This document shows, in pieces, positions 36,201 to 43,159 of a stretch of 64,000 bases of DNA (positions within the stretch are counted from its first letter, which is position 1; each line of letters starts with the position of its first letter). Made by a program: the position numbers and the translations under genes. Source of the DNA: Lysobacter sp. GTDB lineage: Bacteria > Pseudomonadota > Gammaproteobacteria > Xanthomonadales > Xanthomonadaceae. The stretch lies in NCBI GenBank assembly GCA_013141175.1, contig JABFRN010000001.1:2613234-2677233 (forward strand), in the 5' to 3' direction. Under the pieces are notes generated by a model that had not been told where the DNA came from, did not search any database, and was given only the letters and a program-made list of their open reading frames with translations.

Positions 36201-38127
36201 CCGCAACGTCAGCCTCGTCTACGACAGCGCGCCGGTCGACTGTCCGAGCGGCGAACGCTTCAACCAGGGTCAACTGTCGGTGATGACCGACAGCAGCGGC
36301 AGCACCGGCTACTGCTACGACCGCTATGGCCAGCTCAGCCGGAAGCTGCAGCTCACGCAGGGCCGCAGCTATGCGCTGCGCTATCTCAACACCGACCCGC
36401 GCGGCTGGCTGCCGGATCAGACGACTGCGGTGCAGAACCCGCCGCCGGGCAATCAGTACATCGGCCTGATCCACCCCGACGGCAGCAGCGTGCGGATCGT
36501 GCGCGATGCGCAGTCGCGGCCATCGGAATTGAAGGTCACGCTGGCCACGGGGCAGACGAAGACCCTGCTGAGCGGTGCGACCCATTACCCGTTCGGCCCG
36601 GTCAGCCGCTGGACCTACGGCAACGGCCGCATCCTGCGTCGCTCGTTGAACCAGAACTACCAGCCGGGGTTTGTCGAAGACACCACGGCGGGTGGCATCA
36701 GCGAGGGTTACAGCTTCGATGCGGCAGGCAATCTCGAATCGCTGCGCAAGGCGGATCAACTCGATCCCGCGCGCCGAGCCTACCGCTACGACGGTCTGAA
36801 TCGATTGACGCAAGTGCGCGACGGCGCGAACGGCGCGAACGGGACCGTGCTGCAGGCCTACACCTATGACGGCACCGGCAACCGCACGAGCCGGACGGAC
36901 AGCGGCACGGCAACGACCTACGTCTACGGCCCGGCCAGGCATCGCCTGACCCAGATCGGCACGGAAGGTCGCAGCTACGACGCCGTGGGCAACACGACGC
37001 GGATCGAGAAGCCCGGAGCAGTGACGCGCGAGTTCGCCTACGACGATGCCAACCGCATGCGCCAGGTCAAGCGCGACGGCGTGGTCGCGATGAGCTACCT
37101 GTACAACGGCAAGGGCGAGCAGGTTTACAAGACCGGCAGCGGCAGGACTATCGCGACGCTCTATGACGAAGCCGGTCATTGGATTGGCGATTACGACGCG
37201 AACGGCCAGCCGATCCAGCAGGCGATCTGGCTGGACGGTCTCCCGGTTGGGCTGCTGGTGGGCGCGGGCGCGAACCAGAAGCTGTACTACATCGAAGCGG
37301 ATGCACTGGGTACACCGAGGGTGGTGATCGACCCGGATCGTAATGTGGCTATCTGGAACTGGAATCTCGCCAATGAGGCGTTCGGCGATAGCGCCGCGAA
37401 CGAAGACCCGGATGCGGACGGCACTACGTTCGTGTTCGATATGCGCTTCCCGGGGCAGCGATACGATGCGGCGAGTGGCCTCAGTCAAAACCACTTCAGG
37501 GACTACGACGCCGCGACCGGGCGATATGCGCAGAGTGATCCGATCGGCATCGACGGCGGCATCAGCACGTATGGCTATGCGAACGGCGCACCAACGATGT
37601 ATGGCGATCCGGATGGGTTGATTGCGGGGCGCATTGGACTACAGTTGGTCACCCGGTTCGTGCTGCCGAGACTGGGCATACAGTTGGGGGCCAGGGCCGC
37701 AGTCCGAGTGACGCGGGCGAGGGTTGCGCAGCATATGGGGATGAGGACGGTTGCGAGAACCGCATCCCATAGTGAAGTGTTGACGGCGGAATCGGCGGCT
37801 TGCAGAGCGGGGTCTGGTGCCGCAAAGAGAGCTGCACCTCCGAATCTAAGTCCTGCTGGTGCTGGTCGGAGGGGTGCGTTTAACGAGGCCAAGCGACAGT
37901 CCGGCATCCCAACAAGTCAACAACCCAGTCGAGTCCTAACAAATGTGGACAAGCGAGGCAACCTGCAACCGGGGCGAATCTACGAATTCGAGATTCCCGC
38001 TCCAGGTGGAGGGACCAGAACAATGAGAATTCGCAATGATGCTGGGGGGCACAATTTCGGCCCCGCAAATCCGCAAAATCGTGGCCCTCATTTCAACGAT
38101 GCTAAAGGTAATCACTATGACTACTGA
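33220..38127 (+). CDS. RHS-repeat polymorphic toxin with C-terminal HNH/EndoVII-type nuclease tip
   Basis: A 1635-residue contact-dependent toxin candidate. A membrane or signal helix lies at about residues 25-45 (LLLTLALLVGAGALAAVLAP). A DUF6531-type start (NPVYPATGEKQ, near 270) leads into many YD repeats (GRLTSVxxxxG-like, YDALGRL, YDAAGN) that form the RHS shell. The RHS core ends in PGQRYDAASGLSQNHFRDYD and SDPIGIDGG, with the conserved Asp1440 for autocleavage. The remaining 170 residues are the variable tip. It ends with His1611 (GGHNFG), His1624 (GPHFN) and His1632 (NHYDY), which match an HNH/EndoVII superfamily toxin with three histidines. GC drops towards the tip. No PAAR or VgrG gene is near. 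Confidence 0.88.
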   Translation: MTERQDRVRLQGLDEILSMLRNSRRLLLTLALLVGAGALAAVLAPTVPPTFCTTSGCYPTLDKAEAAVRASPGYAGVGSLVEHMQTVRLSATSVRQQYWLRDRPVASVRGLAYYAAYGLQGGSTGSCTLSDDQIAKPGWCADEGELVNLGLSRMQAAWASAGCTVTETVITKDYDPPGLSASPGTRGIVGYGARNYRTRGTCTNGATKTQTWSISKQRPVYCRTNFGAIPMDTVSEATLTTANLCEADQSAIAQITMPIQQCASCPGSPNPVYPATGEKQRAEPDFTFAGQTFTRYYRSLRQFRNNPSFAVGWSHSYAERFLVSTNDHIDEAGNYEGYVSIGGNRYRAANAPDRIAEKVNAGGISWRLRMPDGEVREFDTSGYLIAIRNPNDPLNDVVIAYTADKAMSTVTDAQGRALRFEYADNLLRRIVLPDGADVAYAYDANLNLTAVTYPGGATKQYHYNEPGLAGDVDQRHHLTGITSEDGQRFASFGYDARGRVTSSRVLGTPNELTTVSYPTEDSAVIQTAEGDSRAYTIQPGTYRRILGAVDSGGSAAQTFDTQGRLATSTDKRGILTRYEYAADYRSATVVAADTPEQRREEVTRDPATRLITEARTLDHLGALVARTTWTYNARNQVSAITAFDPDGATGATRSATMTYCETADVTAGSCPRVGLVTKIDGPRAGAADGVTYTYRMADEPACAASPSTCAYRKGDLWKATNALGHVVETLRSDGADRPLSLRDANGIVTDLEYDPRGQMIASKVRGSDDGSEADDRITRIEYTPAGTVHRVILPDGVYTQFGYDAALRLTSVADPAGNTMVFTLNAAGEPLKEDTRDTSGALLRTLSRTYDTLGRLQTQSDADLQPTGFGYDPEDNLTLTTDALNHKTAHSYDALGRLKTTLQDVDGVAAQTQFQYDALDRLTQVLDPGGLPTTYTYNGFGEVLTLQSQDTGLATSTYDEAGNLKTRTDARGITETYSYDLLNRVTAVSYPDSSRNVSLVYDSAPVDCPSGERFNQGQLSVMTDSSGSTGYCYDRYGQLSRKLQLTQGRSYALRYLNTDPRGWLPDQTTAVQNPPPGNQYIGLIHPDGSSVRIVRDAQSRPSELKVTLATGQTKTLLSGATHYPFGPVSRWTYGNGRILRRSLNQNYQPGFVEDTTAGGISEGYSFDAAGNLESLRKADQLDPARRAYRYDGLNRLTQVRDGANGANGTVLQAYTYDGTGNRTSRTDSGTATTYVYGPARHRLTQIGTEGRSYDAVGNTTRIEKPGAVTREFAYDDANRMRQVKRDGVVAMSYLYNGKGEQVYKTGSGRTIATLYDEAGHWIGDYDANGQPIQQAIWLDGLPVGLLVGAGANQKLYYIEADALGTPRVVIDPDRNVAIWNWNLANEAFGDSAANEDPDADGTTFVFDMRFPGQRYDAASGLSQNHFRDYDAATGRYAQSDPIGIDGGISTYGYANGAPTMYGDPDGLIAGRIGLQLVTRFVLPRLGIQLGARAAVRVTRARVAQHMGMRTVARTASHSEVLTAESAACRAGSGAAKRAAPPNLSPAGAGRRGAFNEAKRQSGIPTSQQPSRVLTNVDKRGNLQPGRIYEFEIPAPGGGTRTMRIRNDAGGHNFGPANPQNRGPHFNDAKGNHYDY

Positions 38128-38758
38128 CATCTTAGTGGACTTTGCTCAAGATATCTTCGTAGAGAACAATGTAATGAACTTTGACACGGTCAATTGGCCA
38201 ATGAGCAGCCCGCTTGCAGGTGCAAGTTGGGTTGCTACTGAAGCATCACCAAATGACTCGCTGCTAGCTGTACTGCAGTTTCTGTTCGTCAAGGTGAGAG
38301 CCAATTTTCCTAGCGCTGAGGTCTGCCTACTTGTCGGTACGTCGGCTTGGCAGCCGAATAATCGTGTTGTTCGATATCACAGACTATGGGGAGCTTTGAA
38401 GGCAAGGGGGCTTGCAGCGCTTGGCACTGATCAACGGTCTGAAGAAGTCTTGCTTGAATCAGATAAAGGGCTGAAGTTCTTTGGTGCCGCGAGACTTTCA
38501 GATATGGCAATTGAAGATGCCGTTCAGGTTCTCCTAAGCGAGAACTGTTCGTATCTCGTTGTACTTTTGGGCGATATCTCTCCTCGCGATTTAATCGATG
38601 TTGGCTGGTCTGGCGATATGGCCAAAGACTTCCGGATAATTAATCGTATAGCTGATTCAGATTCACTACTGCTCAAGAAGATTGGTGAATTCGATGATAA
38701 AGGGATAGGTGTTGTCGCGATCGGGCGCCAAAATGTAGTAAAGACTCTTCTAGCTTGA
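38117..38758 (+). CDS. Candidate immunity protein of the RHS toxin
   Basis: A 213-residue protein that I do not recognise. It starts inside the last 11 bases of the RHS gene in another frame, so the two are coupled, as expected for a cognate immunity gene. It is acidic and of mixed alpha/beta type, with hydrophobic strands (VCLLVGTSAW, YLVVLLGDISPRDLIDVGW) and no signal peptide, so it would act in the cytoplasm where the nuclease tip would cut DNA. Its base composition is clearly poorer in GC than the flanking genes. The immunity role is inferred from position and size only. Confidence 0.65.
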   Translation: MTTDILVDFAQDIFVENNVMNFDTVNWPMSSPLAGASWVATEASPNDSLLAVLQFLFVKVRANFPSAEVCLLVGTSAWQPNNRVVRYHRLWGALKARGLAALGTDQRSEEVLLESDKGLKFFGAARLSDMAIEDAVQVLLSENCSYLVVLLGDISPRDLIDVGWSGDMAKDFRIINRIADSDSLLLKKIGEFDDKGIGVVAIGRQNVVKTLLA

Positions 38759-38967
38759 TTCGGAAGCCAATGCCTGTATCCCGCACAATGAGCACCGTAT
38801 GGTGTATGTGGACTCCTCCCGATGGTCAACCGCTTTTTCTGATCTTGGTTGAGATTGCGAACGTATATCCGGTCTGTGAGTGAAGCCTTTGGCTTCTGTC
38901 CATGATGGAGCAATCGCACGCGGGCGCCTCAGAAAGCTGTCAGCCTCGAAAGCCGCCACCCTACTAT

Positions 38968-39008
38968 AGGACCGCAGAGCGGGCGGTCCCCCACTTTTTC
39001 TGATTGCA
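38968..39008. repeat. Relic of an IS left end joined to a repeat end
   Basis: GGTCCCCCACTTTTTCTGATTGCA at 38985-39008 matches the left end of the intact IS at 39856-39880 in 24 of 25 positions (one base missing). Just before it, AGGACCGCAGAGCGGGC (38969-38985) matches AGGACCGTAGAGTGGGC at the left edge of repeat copy A (39721-39737). A left end of the same IS was thus once inserted next to the same kind of repeat; only this fragment is left. The rest of 38759-38967 holds no recognisable gene. Confidence 0.7.
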
Positions 39009-39256
39009 TAGCTCATCACGTGGTGCCTCTTGAAGCGGCAACACGGTTCCCTGAATTAATGAGAAGAGCCGCGCAATCTGGCTTAAACATCAACGGAAGA
39101 AATAATAGCGCTCTGTTGGACGGCATCAATCATGTTGGTGGTCATCCTATATACAACAGGGAGGCATTGGGGCAGCTTGGGCGTGTCAATCCAAGCCTCT
39201 CTCCTGCTCGCGCTGCAAGGGAGTCGAAAGGGATCTCTGATGCCTTGCAAAATTAG
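39002..39256 (+). pseudogene. Orphan AHH-type nuclease toxin tip
   Basis: The reading frame through 39002-39256 contains AHHVVPLEAATRFPELMRRA, then GLNINGRNNSALL and HVGGHPIYNREAL, which is the AHH variant of the HNH/EndoVII nuclease toxin family, normally the C-terminal tip of RHS or contact-dependent toxins. No start codon with a ribosome site or toxin body precedes it; the frame is open only from 38906 and runs through the IS-end relic. It is therefore a displaced tip left by earlier tip exchange, which could be recombined back onto an RHS core. The candidate immunity gene follows after 12 bases. Confidence 0.72.
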
Positions 39257-39268
39257 GTTGCAAGTACC

Positions 39269-39697
39269 ATGAGGCACGACTATTTGGCAGATTGGGACGC
39301 ATTCGTTCGAGTAATCATTTCGATGATCGAGGCGGGGCATGACGAGGCGTCGATATCAGAGAGATTCAATGGCCTCATGGTGGAATGGAGTGGAGTTATC
39401 ATTGAAATAAAACTGAATGAAGAGTTTGCGCCTGGGGTAGCGGTTTCAATGGATACTGGAATTTTTCCGATATCAAACGGGAAGTCATTGAGAGCAGATT
39501 ATCTTTTTTTGAACATTCGCCCATCTGATAGTTCGGATTGGAAAAACTGCAAAATCGGGGACAGAATCAGATTTCGAGCAAAAATATCTAGAGCCCTGGG
39601 GCCATTCCCAGGGGTTCAGCTTTCTGAATTCGATGATGATCCGGAAATTATCTTGATGCTTGGGTTGTATGAGTGTCAGACCATGCATTCGGACTAA
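39269..39697 (+). CDS. Candidate immunity protein of the orphan AHH tip
   Basis: A 142-residue cytoplasmic protein that I do not recognise. It lies 12 bases after the AHH tip stop codon and is AT-richer than the surrounding chromosome, as typical for immunity genes. The sequence is acidic with an N-terminal helix (DWDAFVRVIISMIEAGHDEASISERFNG) and beta-rich remainder (VSMDTGIFPISNGKSLRADYLFLNI). It resembles no housekeeping family. Bacteria often keep such orphan immunity genes to resist relatives that still carry the toxin. Confidence 0.6.
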   Translation: MRHDYLADWDAFVRVIISMIEAGHDEASISERFNGLMVEWSGVIIEIKLNEEFAPGVAVSMDTGIFPISNGKSLRADYLFLNIRPSDSSDWKNCKIGDRIRFRAKISRALGPFPGVQLSEFDDDPEIILMLGLYECQTMHSD

Positions 39698-39730
39698 AGC
39701 TATCTCAAAATTGCCCGGGCAGGACCGTAG

Positions 39731-39853
39731 AGTGGGCTTTATGCCCATCGCATGACGCTTGAATAATGTCGGTAGTCAGTTTGCCCGCGTACGGATTGGC
39801 TTCGATGATGGTTCGCGGCGACGTGATTTATTGCAATGATGGGCATAAAGCCT
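39731..39853. repeat. MITE-like repeat, copy A
   Basis: A 123-bp element starts AGTGGGCTTTATGCCCA and ends TGGGCATAAAGCCT, so its ends are inverted repeats and each end is itself a small hairpin (GGGC-TTTAT-GCCC). The middle has TTGCCCG and TTGGCTTCGATGATG, which recur in copy C. The IS begins directly at its right end, so the last bases found in other copies (CACCCT) are missing. There is no ORF. Confidence 0.75.
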
Positions 39854-41167
39854 AAGGTCACCCCACTTTTTCTGATTGCAGATCAATCAGATACGGTTTA
39901 GTGTCCGCAAAAACAGCGCGTGCATGCCGCGGTTTTTTCCTCGGGGTATCGAAGCCTGAGGACCACGCCATGCACGCGACCGAGATTCTGCTCCGTCCAC
40001 TGGCCGCTGCGCTAGACCCGATGCATGGCCGCAGACGCAACGTCCTGCTGCATGCGGTTCAGGCGTTGATTGACGGTCGTCGTTTGACGTTGACCGATCT
40101 GTCCCGGTCTTGGCCTGACGCGACCTTTGCACACGCGCCGCTGAAGGCGCTGGATCGCTTGTTGAGCAATCGCCATTTGCATCGGGAACACGGTGCGCTG
40201 CGTCGGGCGATGGCGGCGTGGTTGCTGACCCAGGCGCGTCCAGTCATTGTCGTGGACTGGTCCGATCTGAAGGGCGATGGTCGTTGGTGCTTGTTGCGGG
40301 CAGCAGTGCCGGTGGGAGGTCGACCGCTGACGGTGTACGAGCGCATTTATCCGAACGCCCGATTGAATTCCCCGGGCGCGCAACGGGAGTTTCTTGATGC
40401 GCTGGCGACGATCATTCCTGTATGCAAGCCTGTGATCGTCAGTGATGCGGGATTCCGCAGCGACTGGTTTCGTGCAGTGGCTGCACATGGCTGGGATTAC
40501 GTCGGGCGATTACGCAACAACACGAAAATTCGTGGTCCACAGCAGGAATGGCAACCTTGCAGTTCGCTGCATGCGGGCGCATCCGGTAGATCGGAAGCCA
40601 TGGGTGCATGGTCAATGGTGCAGGGTTCGCCCTGGTCGTGTTTCCTGGTGCGCTTGCGTCGCAAGACGCACAAGCCCAGCCGATCGGAAAAGCACGCATT
40701 GAGGCCCAAAGGCGATCGGATGGTGCAAAAAGCGCGTAAGCGAGAATGCGAGCCTTGGCTGTTGGCAACCTCGCTGTCGCCGCAGGAGGCCAGCGCATCG
40801 CAGGTCACTGCAATCTACGCCAAGCGCATGCAGATCGAACTGGCGTTCAGGGATCTGAAAAGTCACCGCTACGGGATGGGATTCGAAGACAGCTTGAGCC
40901 GTGCTCCCGAGCGGTTGGCGATACTGCTGCTGATTCATACGATGGCGGCATTCGCTGCGTGGTTGCTGGCGCGGGCAGTGAAAGAGGCGGCGGTGGCAAC
41001 GGACCCATTGACGGACAAAACAAGTCACCGCGCCCGTTACAGCGAACAGCGCCGGTGCTTGGAATGGATGCGGCACCGAAGACAATGGCCACCGGAGCTA
41101 TTGAAAATGGTGCGCAAGATCTCGACGGAAATTCCTGGAAGAAGCATGAAAAAAGTGGGGTGACCTT
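39854..41167 (+). mobile_element. IS4-family insertion sequence
   Basis: The 1314-bp element has 18-bp perfect terminal inverted repeats: AAGGTCACCCCACTTTTT at 39854-39871 and its complement at 41150-41167. The pairing continues 13-14 bases outward into the repeat copies on both sides (GGGCATAAAGCCT / AGGCTTTATGCCC), giving 31-32 bp in all. No ordinary direct target duplication is visible, so the insertion is at or near the centre of a palindrome. The transposase stop codon falls inside the right repeat. The element appears intact. Confidence 0.88.
39970..41163 (+). CDS. IS4-family transposase
   Basis: The 397-residue transposase has the catalytic DDE residues in recognisable positions: VVDWSDLKGDGRW near 95 (first Asp), VIVSDAGFRSDWF near 157 (second Asp) and the Y-(2)-R-(3)-E-(6)-K signature in YAKRMQIELAFRDLK near 287-301 (Glu). 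The start is the ATG before HATEILLRPLAAALDP; the frame is open upstream to an in-frame GTG, but relatives start here. The gene is undamaged and fills most of the element, so it may be active. Confidence 0.92.
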   Translation: MHATEILLRPLAAALDPMHGRRRNVLLHAVQALIDGRRLTLTDLSRSWPDATFAHAPLKALDRLLSNRHLHREHGALRRAMAAWLLTQARPVIVVDWSDLKGDGRWCLLRAAVPVGGRPLTVYERIYPNARLNSPGAQREFLDALATIIPVCKPVIVSDAGFRSDWFRAVAAHGWDYVGRLRNNTKIRGPQQEWQPCSSLHAGASGRSEAMGAWSMVQGSPWSCFLVRLRRKTHKPSRSEKHALRPKGDRMVQKARKRECEPWLLATSLSPQEASASQVTAIYAKRMQIELAFRDLKSHRYGMGFEDSLSRAPERLAILLLIHTMAAFAAWLLARAVKEAAVATDPLTDKTSHRARYSEQRRCLEWMRHRRQWPPELLKMVRKISTEIPGRSMKKVG

Positions 41168-41168
41168 A

Positions 41169-41290
41169 GGCTTTATGCCCACCGCAACGAAGGTTGATTG
41201 ATAGTCGCGGCCTGTTGCCCATGCGAAACTTGACTTCGATCGTTGCGTCGGCGACGAATGCGTTGCTATGGTGGGCATAGAGCCCACCCT
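41169..41290. repeat. MITE-like repeat, copy B
   Basis: A 122-bp element starts GGCTTTATGCCCACC directly after the IS and ends GGTGGGCATAGAGCCCACCCT. It is diverged from copies A and C but in the same orientation, sharing TTGCCCA, TTGACTTCGAT and TCGGCGACG at matching positions. Its left end lacks the GTG found in copy A, consistent with the IS interrupting this boundary. Confidence 0.65.
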
Positions 41291-41354
41291 GCGGATATCG
41301 ATGGCGGTGCTCGTCGGTTAAATGCATTGATTATGTTTCTTTGAGGGTATTCAT

Positions 41355-41699
41355 ATGGAATTTCCAAGCACAGCTGATTTTTTGGAAGCATTCGGTATGG
41401 AGCCTGTTGAGCAAGATTCCAGCATGGCGTATTGCCGATATGTAAAGCAGTCAGGCGATGGTCTTCAGGAATTGGACATATCTTTCAGTGCAGTGGCTGA
41501 ATCATTTCAAGCGGTACTGCGCTGTGGCAACAAAGAGACGATTCGGTTTTCATCCGAAAATGTGAGGAAGATCGAGATCCATCGCGATCAACTCAGCTCA
41601 GGTGTTCATGTTTTCTTCAAAGTTCGTGATGGAACGTCAGAAGCGGTTGTGCTTATGGAGCCGGATTTGCATTGCCATTGGTGGGCATTGAGGGATTGA
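41355..41699 (+). CDS. Hypothetical protein, possible orphan immunity gene
   Basis: A 114-residue protein of unknown function. It has no signal or membrane segment, is acidic with mixed strands (LDISFSAVAESFQAVLRCG, GVHVFFKVRDGTSEAVVLMEP), and has lower GC than the genes at 42 kb and beyond. GAGGG lies about 12 bases before the ATG, too far for an ideal site. It lies between MITE copies B and C with no toxin beside it. Its size, composition and place beside the RHS island suggest another leftover immunity gene, but nothing in the sequence proves that. Confidence 0.5.
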   Translation: MEFPSTADFLEAFGMEPVEQDSSMAYCRYVKQSGDGLQELDISFSAVAESFQAVLRCGNKETIRFSSENVRKIEIHRDQLSSGVHVFFKVRDGTSEAVVLMEPDLHCHWWALRD

Positions 41700-41710
41700 T
41701 GGCCAGAGGC

Positions 41711-41836
41711 TGGGCTGTATACCCATTGCATGACGTTTGAGCGATGCCGGCAATTAGTTCGCCCGAGTATGCTTTGGCTTCGATGATTTTTCGCGGCGAT
41801 CGATATGCTGCAATTCTTGGCATAAAGCCCACCCTG
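41711..41836. repeat. MITE-like repeat, copy C
   Basis: A roughly 126-bp copy starts TGGGCTGTATACCCATTGCATGACG and ends TTGGCATAAAGCCCACCCT. It aligns closely with copy A through CATGACGYTTGA, TTAGTTCGCCCG (TCAGTTTGCCCG in A), TTGGCTTCGATGAT and TCGCGGCGA. It is the nearest relative of copy A and has complete ends. Confidence 0.7.
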
Positions 41837-41857
41837 CGAGACTGTATCGAGTTGCAC

Positions 41858-41888
41858 AAAAAAATCCGCTTCGGTGGGTTCTTTTGTT
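41858..41888. terminator. Bidirectional terminator
   Basis: TCCGC-TTCG-GTGGG forms a short stem with a TTCG tetraloop (including wobble pairs), flanked by seven As on the left and TTCTTTTGTT on the right. It can terminate both the plus-strand gene ending at 41699 and the minus-strand gene ending at 41908. Confidence 0.55.
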
Positions 41889-41907
41889 GGGTAACGCAAA
41901 CGTCGCG

Positions 41908-42585
41908 TCAGTTGCACCATTGCTGCTCGCACGGAATGCCATCGCCATCGCCGTCCATCTGTGTGCCGGGACAATGCTGCAGCACTTGGGTGGCGTCTGC
42001 GCATGAGCGCATCTGCGAGCAGTGCGTGCGCCCATCGCAACGATAGCCTGGCGACGCAGCTGCACCAGGGGCGCTGTGCGACGGATTGGTCGGCGCAAGA
42101 CTCGTTTCCGCGCTTCGTCCGTGCAGGGTGTCGACGGCGACGGCGCGGTATTCGAGAAACTTCCGGTAACCGAACGCCAATCCGCCGATCAGCAACACCG
42201 CGAAGATCAGCGTGCCGAGTCCGCCGGTCGATCTCCGGTGAGATTCGCGTTGCCGGCGCCGTTCCGGGTGCGGCGCCGATGTGCGCACGGGCATCGGCCG
42301 CGACGCCTGTTCGTTCGGTCTTTGCTGGTTGGGTTTTCGTTCGATCGGCGCGAGCGTGAAATCGGCGCGTCCCTGCGGTATATCGTAGGTGACGGCCTTG
42401 GCCTGTTTGCGGCCGTCTGTCGCGGTCACGATCTCGAAGGACAGCGCATCGCCGACCTGCGGTTGCCGTCCGCTGCGCGGAAAGGCGGTGATATGGACGA
42501 AGATGTCGACGCCGCTGTCGCGCAGTCTGACGAAGCCGAAGCCGCGATCCGCATCCCATTTGGTGAGAGTCCCCAGCGCTCGCAT
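41908..42585 (-). CDS. Cold-shock domain protein with membrane helix and excalibur domain
   Basis: A 225-residue three-part protein. Residues 1-70 are a cold-shock domain (GTLTKWDADRGFGFVRL with RNP-1, then DIFVHITAF with RNP-2). Residues about 70-118 are a basic, Arg/Gln-rich linker. Residues about 121-143 (GTLIFAVLLIGGLAFGYRKFL) form one membrane helix, and residues about 183-225 are an excalibur domain with cysteine pairs and the calcium-binding DGDGDGIPCE. The nucleic-acid domain would therefore face the cytoplasm and the excalibur domain the periplasm. Related CSD/membrane proteins occur in xanthomonads; the role is unknown. The ATG at 42585 has GGAG just upstream, and it follows the GNAT gene after 37 bases. 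Confidence 0.85.
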   Translation of the reverse strand: MRALGTLTKWDADRGFGFVRLRDSGVDIFVHITAFPRSGRQPQVGDALSFEIVTATDGRKQAKAVTYDIPQGRADFTLAPIERKPNQQRPNEQASRPMPVRTSAPHPERRRQRESHRRSTGGLGTLIFAVLLIGGLAFGYRKFLEYRAVAVDTLHGRSAETSLAPTNPSHSAPGAAASPGYRCDGRTHCSQMRSCADATQVLQHCPGTQMDGDGDGIPCEQQWCN

Positions 42586-42622
42586 CGGTGCGTCTCCGTT
42601 CGCAACGTTCCGTTGGTGCGGC

Positions 42623-43147
42623 TCAGCTCGCCGCGAGTTCCCGCAGGTAGAAGGTATTGCAGCCGCCATGGCCGGTCGCGCCCATCGCCGTGTCGATGCG
42701 GCGGAAGCCGCTGCGTTCGTACAGGCGCATCGCAGCGTCCATGCCGGTGAGGGTTTCGAGGTAGCAGCGCTGGAAGCCGGAGGCGCGGGCGGCGTCGAGG
42801 CAGCGCGCCATCAATGCCGTGCCCGCGCCGAGGCCGCGCAGTGATGGCAGGAAATACATTTTGCGCAATTCGCAGACGCTGCTGTCGCCGCCGGACAGCG
42901 GGGCGATGCCGCCGCCGCCTTCCACGACCGGATGTCCGGAAGCATCGTTGCGCTCGATCACGAAATACGCCGATCGCGGTTCCGCGTAGGCGCGATGCAT
43001 CCAGTCGACTTCCGGATCGTTGATGGCGAAGCCGCAGCCGCTCGCGCCGAATTCGGGCATCACGCTGCGGATGATCGCGGCGATGGCGGCATCGTCGCGG
43101 GCTTCGATGGGGCGGATGCGGAACGTCGGTGTGGTGGAAGTCGGCAT
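42623..43147 (-). CDS. GNAT family N-acetyltransferase
   Basis: The 174-residue product is a single GNAT domain. The acetyl-CoA site is seen in LRKMYFLPSLRGLGAGTALMARCLDAAR near 95-122 (R/Q-x-x-G-x-G/A variant RGLGAG). The C-terminal ETLTGMDAAMRLYERSGFRRI segment is the usual closing strand. The substrate cannot be predicted. It follows the PAS-GGDEF-EAL gene after 12 bases and precedes the cold-shock/excalibur gene, so it may be co-transcribed with the liu operon. Confidence 0.9.
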   Translation of the reverse strand: MPTSTTPTFRIRPIEARDDAAIAAIIRSVMPEFGASGCGFAINDPEVDWMHRAYAEPRSAYFVIERNDASGHPVVEGGGGIAPLSGGDSSVCELRKMYFLPSLRGLGAGTALMARCLDAARASGFQRCYLETLTGMDAAMRLYERSGFRRIDTAMGATGHGGCNTFYLRELAAS

Positions 43148-43159
43148 GGGCGGACAGGA

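Noticed and set aside
33139-37494. A 1451-codon frame antisense to the RHS gene
   Set aside because: It mirrors the repetitive YD codons and gives a low-complexity Arg/Val/Gln product without any recognised fold.
38825-38850. A second IS-end-like stretch (GGTCAACCGCTTTTTCTGATC)
   Set aside because: It shares only part of the IS end with several mismatches and gaps, and lacks a neighbouring repeat end, so chance or very old decay cannot be told apart.
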